64,000 nt of DNA from F23-D06 sp045132055. GTDB taxonomy: Bacteria > Bacteroidota > Bacteroidia > Bacteroidales > WCHB1-69. The stretch spans positions 62,001 through 126,000 of the forward strand of contig JBGURP010000007.1 in assembly GCA_045132055.1 (NCBI GenBank), read 5' to 3'. The position numbers were made by a program, and so were the translations under genes. How positions within the stretch are numbered: position 1 is the stretch's first letter; every line of letters begins with the position of its first letter. Below, in pieces: positions 22,110-29,279 of the stretch. A model generated the notes under the pieces. The model searched no databases. It was not told where the DNA came from and saw only the letters and a list, made by a program, of their open reading frames with translations.

Positions 22110-24751
22110 TACTTATAGGGTTTAAATTTGGTTAATATATTCATGCTCTTATCACTATAGTAGGCTCTGAACTTGGACGCAGGCCTATTCATTACAAACA
22201 ACTTGTTTGCAACTCCTGAACCGATAATCATGTTGGACTCGTTCTCTTCCATCTGCAGAGCGACTTTGTGCTGAAATTCTTTGATACCTGACTCGATTCT
22301 TTTTAGGCTATCTAACGTGTCAACCTGAAGAACAGTGAAAACGTTAACCTGCGGACCACGTTTCAAAATAGAATCCAGTAAGTGTCCTTCTTCAGAAACA
22401 TCATCGCCTCTTCGACCTCCCCTATCAAACATTCTTCCGAGTTGGAAAGCAAAAATGAACAAATAAACATTATGGTGTTGCTCTTCGGTTTGAGTCCTTT
22501 CATCAATTAGAGCCTTTAAGTCTGACAAGACCTTATTAACGTCTGCTTGTTTTGAAGCAAAAAAAGTCTCAAACGGGCCATCAGCAAAATATTCTTGAGG
22601 TTGTGAACACAACGGATTAGTAGTTCTCATAAAATTCAAGAAACGGAATGAAGCACTACCATCAGTGTGTGCATCCATTGCGAGCTGGGCCGTATTGAGT
22701 GCTATTTGCTCTGCAACATCGATGTTTTTTCCAATAATAAGAATGTTATTGTTGGATTCAGGTACAAGCCTTGCATAGACATCATAATCATCAATGGCAA
22801 TAGACTCCCCAAAGTATATGCCAACTTCTTCGGGATATTCTTTGCGCATTGAGTGTTCTGGCCGCTTTCTTCGGTTCTGCAGCTCAGGCTGTTCTTGGCT
22901 CCGAAATACGATAGTATCACTAACGGTGCATAATCCACGTTCTTTTATGCCATTTTCAACATCTCTTAAGATTATCTCCCTGTCTGTCTTCCCTGCGAAG
23001 AAAGTCTTGACAAAGGCATTCGCATTCGGAGCCCCGGATTCGGAATTGTAAATGCAAGTGCCTACAGAGAGCTGTGGCGTTTTCTCCCCGGAAATCAGAG
23101 TTGTGAAATCAGTAGGTGCGCACTTAAACAAAATGCGGTTCGCTATCAAGTCTTTCGGCAATACAGAACTTGTCCCAGATAACTTTTGGGTAGCCAAGAT
23201 AAGGTTTATTCCGAATTTTCTAAACTCTTGAATAATCGTGTGTATGATTGATTTGGCTTCACGACTGATGGCATCATTTTCAACCTCAAAAAACTTCTGA
23301 AACTCATCAATAATTACCAAAAGGCGAGGCTCTTTCAAGTTGGGTGCTGCCTCTCTCAATTCAACAATGTTGCTGACCTCGTTATCCCGGCAGAGGGTCA
23401 TTCTCCGCTGACCTTCTTCCAAAAGTCCTCGAAGCACACTGAGACCAAACTCGCGTTCAGCTTCAGGTGCAATTATCTTTGCATGTGGCAGTTTGTTCAA
23501 AGCATAGATGTTGAACTCGACTCCAGAGAAGTCAATTAAATACAAATGGAGTTCATCGGGCGAATAGTTAATAGCAGCATTTAGAATTACAGTATGAAGA
23601 AATACACTTTTTCCCGAACCAGGAATACCGATAACAAGAGCGGAATTCTGTCCACTTTCTTGAGTTATCCTTAAGTATTCGAGCTGTTTCTTTCCGGAGA
23701 GTCCAAAAGGAATCTCCATCATATCACCACTCGTTTTCGACCACCAATCTTTCTTTGGATCTAAATAATCTATTAGCTTTAAGGTCACGTCGTTATTTGA
23801 GTCTGCTTCGACAGGTTTGATGTTGTTTAGAAAGTCTATGTATTCCGGTGTCTTATCCGCCACAGACAAGTCAATAATAGGTTTTGTCTGTGCGGGTGTT
23901 TCAAACGACCAGTTTCTGAGTACAACGCCATTGTTTTCATGAGAAATCCATGCGCAATTCTTTTCGAAACGTTGAAGGTCAAAATCTCTTGGTGACTGAT
24001 TATTTGCATAATAATTAATAAAGATCTTGATACCAGCTCTTGCGGCATTCCCGTTATCAATTAGACGGAGGAGTGTATCTATAGACTGCGAAGAAAATCC
24101 ACTAGGAAAGTCATCAATAAAGACGAAGTGATATGGCAGTGCTTTCTCTTCTGCATCTTTATTAAAAATGTCGATACTTGCGCATCGTCCCATAAATGTC
24201 TTGTTCGCGGCCCCTATTTCGTCTGTAAGTTCATCAATAAGTCTTGATATATCTTCCGGACGAAATATCAGGTCGTTTTTGAACAAGGGATTTGTTATTG
24301 CTGAAACAACAGGAAAACTATTGCCAAAGTCCATATCAACGATAGAAACTTTCACAAATTCCATCCGCATTGAAAGAAGCAGCCTTAAAATGATATTTTG
24401 AAACAGATGTGGGACTTTTTCTGCATCAACACCTAAATTCATCATCACTGCATTCACATTCGTTGGAAGAAGTAGCGGAAATGTGACACCTTTTACCGGT
24501 AAGCCTTTAAAATTATATAGTTGCAAATCACCAAATCGCAGATTGCTTGGAACCACTAAACAGGAAGGCGTTTTATCCTTGTCAACTGTCACCCACTCTG
24601 ACATTGCCATTGAGTCTTCCCTACCCGCAATAGATTGATTCAAAATCTGCAATTTATTTTTCACCTGCAGAAGAGCGTCATTACTTCTTTTTTGCAGTTG
24701 CTCAATCCCTCTTTTCAAGAATTGTTCAGTATGTTGCTTTAACTCACTCAT
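22109..24751 (-). CDS. FtsK/SpoIIIE (EssC/EccC-like) ATPase with three tandem P-loop-type domains
   Basis: An 880-residue protein. An N-terminal coiled coil (1-45) is followed by three ATPase-like domains. Domain 1 (~60-300) has a Walker-B-like strand HFVFIDDF near 208-215 but no Walker A. Domain 2 (~345-620) is complete: GIPGSGKS (375-382), LLVIIDEFQKFF (477-488) and the sensor ILATQKL (518-524). Domain 3 (~640-880) has NILIIGKNIDVAEQ in place of Walker A and is degenerate. Three tandem FtsK-type domains are the hallmark of EssC and EccC of type VII secretion, but here the first is not the intact one, and the N-terminal membrane/FHA part of EssC is missing. The two small WXG-like genes directly follow. 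Predicted role: energy source for export or assembly of the helical partners, or a DNA-handling motor as in other FtsK/HerA relatives. Confidence 0.85.
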   Translation of the reverse strand: MSELKQHTEQFLKRGIEQLQKRSNDALLQVKNKLQILNQSIAGREDSMAMSEWVTVDKDKTPSCLVVPSNLRFGDLQLYNFKGLPVKGVTFPLLLPTNVNAVMMNLGVDAEKVPHLFQNIILRLLLSMRMEFVKVSIVDMDFGNSFPVVSAITNPLFKNDLIFRPEDISRLIDELTDEIGAANKTFMGRCASIDIFNKDAEEKALPYHFVFIDDFPSGFSSQSIDTLLRLIDNGNAARAGIKIFINYYANNQSPRDFDLQRFEKNCAWISHENNGVVLRNWSFETPAQTKPIIDLSVADKTPEYIDFLNNIKPVEADSNNDVTLKLIDYLDPKKDWWSKTSGDMMEIPFGLSGKKQLEYLRITQESGQNSALVIGIPGSGKSVFLHTVILNAAINYSPDELHLYLIDFSGVEFNIYALNKLPHAKIIAPEAEREFGLSVLRGLLEEGQRRMTLCRDNEVSNIVELREAAPNLKEPRLLVIIDEFQKFFEVENDAISREAKSIIHTIIQEFRKFGINLILATQKLSGTSSVLPKDLIANRILFKCAPTDFTTLISGEKTPQLSVGTCIYNSESGAPNANAFVKTFFAGKTDREIILRDVENGIKERGLCTVSDTIVFRSQEQPELQNRRKRPEHSMRKEYPEEVGIYFGESIAIDDYDVYARLVPESNNNILIIGKNIDVAEQIALNTAQLAMDAHTDGSASFRFLNFMRTTNPLCSQPQEYFADGPFETFFASKQADVNKVLSDLKALIDERTQTEEQHHNVYLFIFAFQLGRMFDRGGRRGDDVSEEGHLLDSILKRGPQVNVFTVLQVDTLDSLKRIESGIKEFQHKVALQMEENESNMIIGSGVANKLFVMNRPASKFRAYYSDKSMNILTKFKPYK

Positions 24752-24755
24752 ATTC

Positions 24756-25031
24756 TTAAACAGTCAATAGTTCAACAATCTTCCTTGCATCACTCTTTCT
24801 ATACCCCTCCGACCAATAAGTAGCACCGCCATTAGTTTCAATCCGCACATCCGCAAAGAAAACACGTTCTTGCAATGAAACCGAGGCTATGTTGCTCATG
24901 AGTATGGTGTTCGTCCGATGTCCGAAAACGTAACATTTTGTAATCAATACACGGTCAATATCAATCTCCATAATATCGGGATACAAGACATTGTCCTCAT
25001 GAGAAATCCTATGTGCCGTAAAAGTGTACAT
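24756..25031 (-). CDS. Small beta-rich protein, possibly PH-like
   Basis: A 91-residue protein; the ATG at 25031 is preferred over a TTG nine bases earlier. It predicts as seven short beta strands (DRVLITKCYVFGH, TILMSNIASVSLQ, FADVRIETNGG, ATYWSEGY) closing with one helix (SDARKIVELL). This order, strands then a capping helix, is what bacterial PH-like domains show, but the sequence signal is weak and I make no firm family call. It has no membrane segment. It sits four bases before the ATPase gene and after a membrane protein gene, so it probably belongs to the complex. Confidence 0.6.
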   Translation of the reverse strand: MYTFTAHRISHEDNVLYPDIMEIDIDRVLITKCYVFGHRTNTILMSNIASVSLQERVFFADVRIETNGGATYWSEGYRKSDARKIVELLTV

Positions 25032-25040
25032 GTTTGCCAA

Positions 25041-25373
25041 TTATGCTAATAATATGCTGTAATATATTAGTTTAATAAACGAAATGATAAAGAAAGGCAC
25101 GGCCATCAGTACAGACAGAAAGCAAAACGACAAAATCTTAAAGAAAAACTCCAATGGTCCTTGGGCAAAGGAAGTTCCAGCAAAAATATTGCTTCGCCAT
25201 GTTTCTCCTACACCAATCAACGATATGCCGGCTAATCCTAAGGTTAGCACTCCGATTAGTGCTGCTTTACGTTTCTGTTGGTAAATAAGTCTTGTATGCG
25301 CGTCCATTAACAATCTGTCTATATAAGGCAACAAAAATATTGAAATACAATTCATTATGCAATAAGTGAGCAT
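25041..25373 (-). CDS. Small membrane protein
   Basis: A 110-residue protein with two clear membrane helices (IGVLTLGLAGISLIGVG and FFKILSFCFLSVLMAVPFFIISFIKLIYYSIL) and perhaps a third at the extreme N-terminus if the upstream ATG at 25373 is used. A shorter start at MDAHTRLIYQQ (25307) would remove that first segment and leave a basic cytoplasmic N-terminus. It is the first gene of the operon that leads into the FtsK-like ATPase, so it could be a membrane dock for it. No family recognised. No TAnnTTTG box was found in the 153 bases upstream. Confidence 0.6.
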   Translation of the reverse strand: MLTYCIMNCISIFLLPYIDRLLMDAHTRLIYQQKRKAALIGVLTLGLAGISLIGVGETWRSNIFAGTSFAQGPLEFFFKILSFCFLSVLMAVPFFIISFIKLIYYSILLA

Positions 25374-25529
25374 CAACTATTCATTGATGTTTTTTATCTA
25401 TAATTATTGTCGAAAACGTCAAATAATAGTTTACATACCATTCGAAACCAAAGCAAACACAAAGTAGGACTTTGTACTGCCACTGTGTCAACCAAATAGA
25501 TTTTGAAAAAACGTCCGCAAATGATCGAA

Positions 25530-26171
25530 TCAACACCAATGTCTAATCAACGGCGTCCCAAAATATTTTCCCGCCAAGCTTTGTGGTTTTTTCTTCGGAA
25601 ACTCCCTGAATGCTTCCCTCCACATTGATTCAAACAACGTACTGTCTTTTGCCAAATTCTGCTTTATAGCCTTGGCTACAACAATCCGCTGCTGCCAGAC
25701 AGAGTCTCTCTTCAACGAATCTATCTCCTCGCACATCAGCGTGTCCGGATTCCCTGCGGTGTCACATTCAAGTATCGTCAAATACAGATCACCACGTCTG
25801 GAATGAACATAATCCCTCAAGTCCTTCATATCCGGATATATCTGTCCCAACAAATCATTTCGTCCCCGATACACCAGGACATCATAGATATTCAATGTCC
25901 GATGCCATCCACCTACATTAACATATATATCAAAATAGGGATCCACTTCCCATGTAGGCACATAATGATGATACATAGCATACCGTAGCATCAGAAACAG
26001 CTCTTCATCGGAGGCTTCGCTCACCACACGGGAAAAACGCCTCTGCTCCGCCCTATATTCAATTTCGGGTAGGCATTTATAGAACAAATAGCAGGAAATA
26101 GGTACAATAACAACAATCATTACAATGGCTACTGCCCAAAATATTTTTGCTTTTTTGGATAGATGTTTCAT
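25530..26171 (-). CDS. Single-TM protein of unknown function
   Basis: A 213-residue protein with an N-terminal membrane anchor (about residues 11-31, FWAVAIVMIVVIVPISCYLF) and a soluble extracytoplasmic part rich in Tyr, Asp and Arg. The soluble part has repeated aromatic clusters (MYHHYVPTWEVDPYFDIYVN) and a charged C-terminal helix. No family was recognised. It is on the same strand as the ATPase operon and 156 bases upstream, so it may be its first gene or a separate unit. The base composition is between that of the AT-rich operon and the core genes. Confidence 0.6.
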   Translation of the reverse strand: MKHLSKKAKIFWAVAIVMIVVIVPISCYLFYKCLPEIEYRAEQRRFSRVVSEASDEELFLMLRYAMYHHYVPTWEVDPYFDIYVNVGGWHRTLNIYDVLVYRGRNDLLGQIYPDMKDLRDYVHSRRGDLYLTILECDTAGNPDTLMCEEIDSLKRDSVWQQRIVVAKAIKQNLAKDSTLFESMWREAFREFPKKKPQSLAGKYFGTPLIRHWC

Positions 26172-26223
26172 AATATTTTACTGCGCAATAAACTGATTGA
26201 TATGTAGGCGATTTGGGATTGTT

Positions 26224-26469
26224 TCATACCTTCTGTGAGGTCCAGTACTCCGAGTAGCACTTGAAGAAATCGTGGTCCAAAATACCACAAATCTTCAGCA
26301 ACAGGTCCGTATATATCCACTTTCGTTCGAAAAGCTTATACATGTTCTGGCGCGAATAGCCCAACTGCGCGGCCAGCCACGTGATGCTGCGGCCCTGCTT
26401 GCGCAATTCCGCTTTAATGAGATGCCCTATGTGCAGTTCTCCGGCGGGTAAATGTTCATTTTTGTTCAT
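26224..26469 (-). CDS. Small helix-turn-helix (XRE-like) DNA-binding protein
   Basis: An 81-residue protein. Residues ~14-65 follow a lambda-repressor-like HTH: IGHLIKAELRKQG, then SITWLAAQLGYSRQNMYKLFERK as the helix 2-turn-helix 3 unit. The last 15 residues are aromatic (FFKCYSEYW). It probably acts as a transcription regulator and, as the most upstream gene of the block, could control the downstream operon; no operator could be identified. Very similar short HTH proteins are frequent in Bacteroidales. Confidence 0.75.
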   Translation of the reverse strand: MNKNEHLPAGELHIGHLIKAELRKQGRSITWLAAQLGYSRQNMYKLFERKWIYTDLLLKICGILDHDFFKCYSEYWTSQKV

Positions 26470-26777
26470 AATCGTCTTGCCAGTTTTTCATTTTGTGGAG
26501 ATAATCGCGCTCTGTAACAACAACCCTATCTCCATGTCACCCCAACAAAAAAAGTGGAGCCAATTTTTTCTAGCATCCTCAACGTAGGGCTTGGACTCCC
26601 TGTATGTAAGACACTGGAAAACAAGCCCCACCTGGTTGGCAATTACTCAACAGGCAAGCTTTATTTCCGGAGTCCGTACATACTTTGAATTGTCCAAGTT
26701 CACGTTGACGGACAAGCGAAAACACGCTTTCTTTTCAATAAAAAACCGCTGTCCTGCCTCTCAGCAGAACAACTGGG

Positions 26778-26785
26778 CAAAGATA
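26778..26785 (-). promoter_or_regulatory. Predicted -7 box facing the HTH gene
   Basis: TATCTTTG on the minus strand, about 309 bases before the HTH start at 26469. The long leader is unexplained. Confidence 0.4.
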
Positions 26786-26848
26786 CAAAAAAATGCGGCA
26801 AAAAATAGAAAAAAATTTTTCAATCTACAATGTATAACAAAAAAGTTA

Positions 26849-26856
26849 TATATTTG
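26849..26856 (+). promoter_or_regulatory. Predicted -7 box of the hicA remnant/hicB unit
   Basis: TATATTTG matches TAnnTTTG and lies 26 bases before the hicA stub ATG at 26883. Confidence 0.6.
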
Positions 26857-26882
26857 CCGCGCAATCAAAAAAACAAAATAAC

Positions 26883-26933
26883 ATGAAATGGAGCGAATTA
26901 AGAAAAATCGCTGAAAGGCACTCCAACATATAA
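26883..26933 (+). pseudogene. hicA: HicA toxin remnant (16 codons)
   Basis: A 16-residue frame, MKWSELRKIAERHSNI, then TAA. The first eleven residues match the N-terminus of HicA mRNA interferases, which open with Met-Lys-[Trp/Tyr]-Ser-Glu-Leu; a normal HicA has about 60-80 residues with the catalytic His in a Gly-Ser-His segment, which is absent. The following Arg-His-Ser-Asn could come from the later Arg-His-Ser segment of such toxins, so an internal deletion is likely. The promoter ahead and the intact hicB five bases behind show that the order of a hicAB operon is preserved. It may still serve as a leader peptide for hicB translation. Confidence 0.55.
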
Positions 26934-26937
26934 CAGC

Positions 26938-27339
26938 ATGAAAAGTACGGCGTTAATAGAATTAGGAAAAGATGGTTCGTTCACCGTCTTCACCTCCGAT
27001 ACCCAATTCACCATCATTGGGGAAGGAAACACAGTGGCCGAGGCCAAAATGGATTTTGAGAATTCCTTGAAAGAAATGATCCGCTTTTTTGAAGAAGATG
27101 GCATCCCGGATCCGGACAACCTGCGAAACATAAAATTTGTGTACAAATATGATTTGCCTTCGTTCTTGAGTTACTACAAATTTTTCAACATGAGCAAACT
27201 GGCCGAATACGCCGGAATAAACCCGTCGCTAATGCGGCAGTACAAAAAAGGACAATATGTGTCAGAAAAACAAGTGTCCAAAATACAAACTGCCATCCAC
27301 AAAATCGGGAGGGAGCTTGCTTCCGTAAAACTTATCTGA
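26938..27339 (+). CDS. hicB: HicB-family antitoxin
   Basis: A 133-residue HicB. Residues ~1-60 form the RNase-H-like HicB fold (ALIELGKDGSFTVFTSD, then TVAEAKMDFENSLKEMI), which in intact systems blocks the toxin active site. Residues ~75-125 form an HTH (MSKLAEYAGINPSLMRQYKKG, then KQVSKIQTAIHKIGRELA), which binds the operon's own promoter. It starts five bases after the truncated hicA. With no toxin left, it may act as an orphan repressor or an anti-toxin against a hicA elsewhere. It marks the right edge of the block of accessory genes. Confidence 0.88.
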   Translation: MKSTALIELGKDGSFTVFTSDTQFTIIGEGNTVAEAKMDFENSLKEMIRFFEEDGIPDPDNLRNIKFVYKYDLPSFLSYYKFFNMSKLAEYAGINPSLMRQYKKGQYVSEKQVSKIQTAIHKIGRELASVKLI

Positions 27340-27373
27340 TTCCTTGTGTTACAAATGAGAGAATACAGACAAT

Positions 27374-27397
27374 CCTCTAATCTCTAATCTCTCATCT
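27374..27397. repeat. TAATCTC low-complexity repeat
   Basis: Three copies of a ctctaat/ctctcat unit in the 63-base gap between hicB and the end of rnfA. In the sense of rnfA transcription it reads gagatta. Confidence 0.65.
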
Positions 27398-27402
27398 TTT
27401 TT

Positions 27403-27993
27403 CTATACCAAATTCGAGAACCCCATGAAGGCCATGGCCAGGATGCCGGCGGTGATGAGGGCGATTGGGACGCCTTTCATGCCTTTAGGAATCTCCACTA
27501 ACTCCATCTGCTCGCGCAAGCCCGCGAAAATGACGATGGCCAGCGTGAAACCGATGGCGATGAACACCGAGTAAATGGTGCTGTCAATGACCGAGAATCC
27601 ATGGGCAGCAATGAGCGGCTGCTCCGTGACCTTGATGGCGATACCCAACACCGCACAGTTCGTGGTGATCAGCGGCAAATACACACCCAAAGCACGGTAC
27701 AACGACGGGCTCATCTTCTTCAGCATGATCTCCACCATCTGCACCAAGGAGGCTATCACCAAAATGAAGACGATGGTCTGCAGGAATGTGATGTTCAACG
27801 GGACCAAAACATATTTCTGAAGGGCCGAGGTGACCAACGTAGCCAACGCCATCACAAAGATGACGGCCACACCCATGCCCAAAGCGGTGTTGACTTTGCT
27901 GGAAACGCCCAAAAACGGACAAATACCGAGGAACTGCACCAATATGATATTGTTGACGAGAACAGCTCCGATTAACATTAATATGTATTCCAT
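27403..27993 (-). CDS. rnfA: Rnf electron-transport complex subunit RnfA
   Basis: A 196-residue integral membrane protein with six predicted helices. The start MEYILMLIGAVLVNNIILVQ is the standard RnfA/NqrE N-terminus; longer in-frame starts add a non-homologous leader and are rejected. LGICPFLGVSSKVNTALGMG and the mirrored VYLPLITTNCAVLGIA carry the conserved half-site cysteines (Cys in LGICPF and in TNCAV) that in this family coordinate an intramembrane iron-sulphur centre with RnfE. The Rnf complex moves electrons between ferredoxin and NAD and pumps Na+ or H+. Last gene of the rnfDGEA group. Confidence 0.95.
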   Translation of the reverse strand: MEYILMLIGAVLVNNIILVQFLGICPFLGVSSKVNTALGMGVAVIFVMALATLVTSALQKYVLVPLNITFLQTIVFILVIASLVQMVEIMLKKMSPSLYRALGVYLPLITTNCAVLGIAIKVTEQPLIAAHGFSVIDSTIYSVFIAIGFTLAIVIFAGLREQMELVEIPKGMKGVPIALITAGILAMAFMGFSNLV

Positions 27994-28057
27994 AATCTCA
28001 ATTTTTTCAGGTTTGTTTTCGTAGAGACGTGCCATGGCGCGTCTCTACCATGAATAT

Positions 28058-28681
28058 TTATTTTGCGGCACACATTTTATTTTTGCGTTTGGCCTCCACA
28101 CGGTTGATGATATGGCGCATCAGGGCCATGATGAAACCAAGCACAAGGAAAGCACCAGGCGCCAGCACAAATATCAAAATGTTGTATTCCGACGGGATGA
28201 ACTGGTGACCCATGAACGAACCAGCACCGAGGATTTCACGCACCGCAGCGATGAGCACCAACGAAATCGTGAAACCGATACCCATTCCCAGTCCGTCCAA
28301 AATGGAGTCAAATACGCCGTTCTTGCTGGCAAAGGCCTCCGCACGGCCCAACACGATACAGTTCACCACAATCAACGGGATGAACACGCCCAGGCTCTCG
28401 GACAACGCCGGCACAAAGCCTTGGATGATCAAATCGACCATGCTCACAAACGTGGCGATGATGACGATAAAGCACGGAATACGCACCTTGTCTGGAATCA
28501 CATTCTTCAACAGGGAGATAATGATGTTGGACATGAGCAACACAAACGTGGTGGCGGCGCCCATACCGAGGGCGTTGTTCACCGAGGTGGTCACGGCCAG
28601 CGTAGGACACATACCAAGCACCAGAATAAGGCTCGGATTCTCCTTGAAAAATCCTTTGGTTAATATTTTAATCTTACTCAT
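28058..28681 (-). CDS. rnfE: Rnf electron-transport complex subunit RnfE
   Basis: A 207-residue membrane protein with six helices, paralogous to RnfA. VLGMCPTLAVTTSVNNALGMG and FIPLIVVNCIVLGRAEAFA hold the two conserved cysteines, opposite in topology to those of RnfA. Its start overlaps the end of rnfG by eight bases. The C-terminus is basic (NRVEAKRKNKMCAAK). It works in the inner membrane together with RnfA, D and G. Confidence 0.95.
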   Translation of the reverse strand: MSKIKILTKGFFKENPSLILVLGMCPTLAVTTSVNNALGMGAATTFVLLMSNIIISLLKNVIPDKVRIPCFIVIIATFVSMVDLIIQGFVPALSESLGVFIPLIVVNCIVLGRAEAFASKNGVFDSILDGLGMGIGFTISLVLIAAVREILGAGSFMGHQFIPSEYNILIFVLAPGAFLVLGFIMALMRHIINRVEAKRKNKMCAAK

Positions 28682-29261
28682 GGCATTCCTCCTTTACTGT
28701 CTTAAAAACGTTATAAGCTCTTTGCACCGCATCGCAGTATGCACGCGAGGAAATCGTGGCTGCCGTGATAGCGTCCACATCGCCCCCGTCTTTGGTCACC
28801 TGCAGCTTGTACTGCGCAGGATCCTGATTGTTAAACTGCTTGGCGAAATCGCTCTTGCTCTTGTTGATCTTGTCGCCCAAGCCGGGTGTCTCGCCCGCCT
28901 TGATGACTTCCGTATTCAGAATCACGCCGTCCGCGTCAAAACCGACCATCAGGTCGAAGCGGCCTGCGAAAGCCTTTTTGGTGAAGGTTTCCACGCCCGC
29001 GCCAAACAGGGTGCCGTCTTTGTTAATCGCTTTGTGCACGAGAATGTCCTCACCCTCGTAATTCACGACAGTATCCGTGATGGTGCCCTCAAATCCGGGC
29101 AGCACGTCATTCAGGGCTTTCTCTTTTTTCTGTTTCTGGGAGAGCTCAATAGGGCCTTTGGCCAAGGCATATACACCCGTGAGGGCCAACCCCGCCACCA
29201 AGGCGATGGAGGTCAACACGACCACCAGCTTTATCAATGATGCTTCTTTTTTCTGTGCCAT
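28674..29261 (-). CDS. rnfG: Rnf electron-transport complex subunit RnfG (covalent FMN)
   Basis: A 195-residue protein with one N-terminal membrane helix (about 10-32) and an extracytoplasmic FMN-binding domain. The flavinylation site is Asp-Ala-Ile-Thr-Ala-Ala-Thr (163-169), with Thr169 as the predicted residue for covalent FMN attachment by ApbE; most RnfG have Gly-Ala-Thr at the end of this motif, here Ala-Ala-Thr. PGLGDKI near residue 126 is also conserved. The length (195) fits RnfG better than NqrC (about 250). It overlaps rnfE and follows rnfD by 18 bases. Confidence 0.93.
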   Translation of the reverse strand: MAQKKEASLIKLVVVLTSIALVAGLALTGVYALAKGPIELSQKQKKEKALNDVLPGFEGTITDTVVNYEGEDILVHKAINKDGTLFGAGVETFTKKAFAGRFDLMVGFDADGVILNTEVIKAGETPGLGDKINKSKSDFAKQFNNQDPAQYKLQVTKDGGDVDAITAATISSRAYCDAVQRAYNVFKTVKEECHE

Positions 29262-29279
29262 AGTCGTCTTGTTTTAAGG

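Larger units (their letters stand above)
26470..26882. other. Gene-free 413-base interval with divergent promoters
   Basis: No coding region is supported here. The right half becomes very AT-rich and carries two oppositely facing TAnnTTTG boxes (26778-26785 on the minus strand and 26849-26856 on the plus strand). The minus-strand box would give a leader of about 300 bases for the HTH gene. The left half has mixed composition, with nothing recognisable. Confidence 0.5.
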
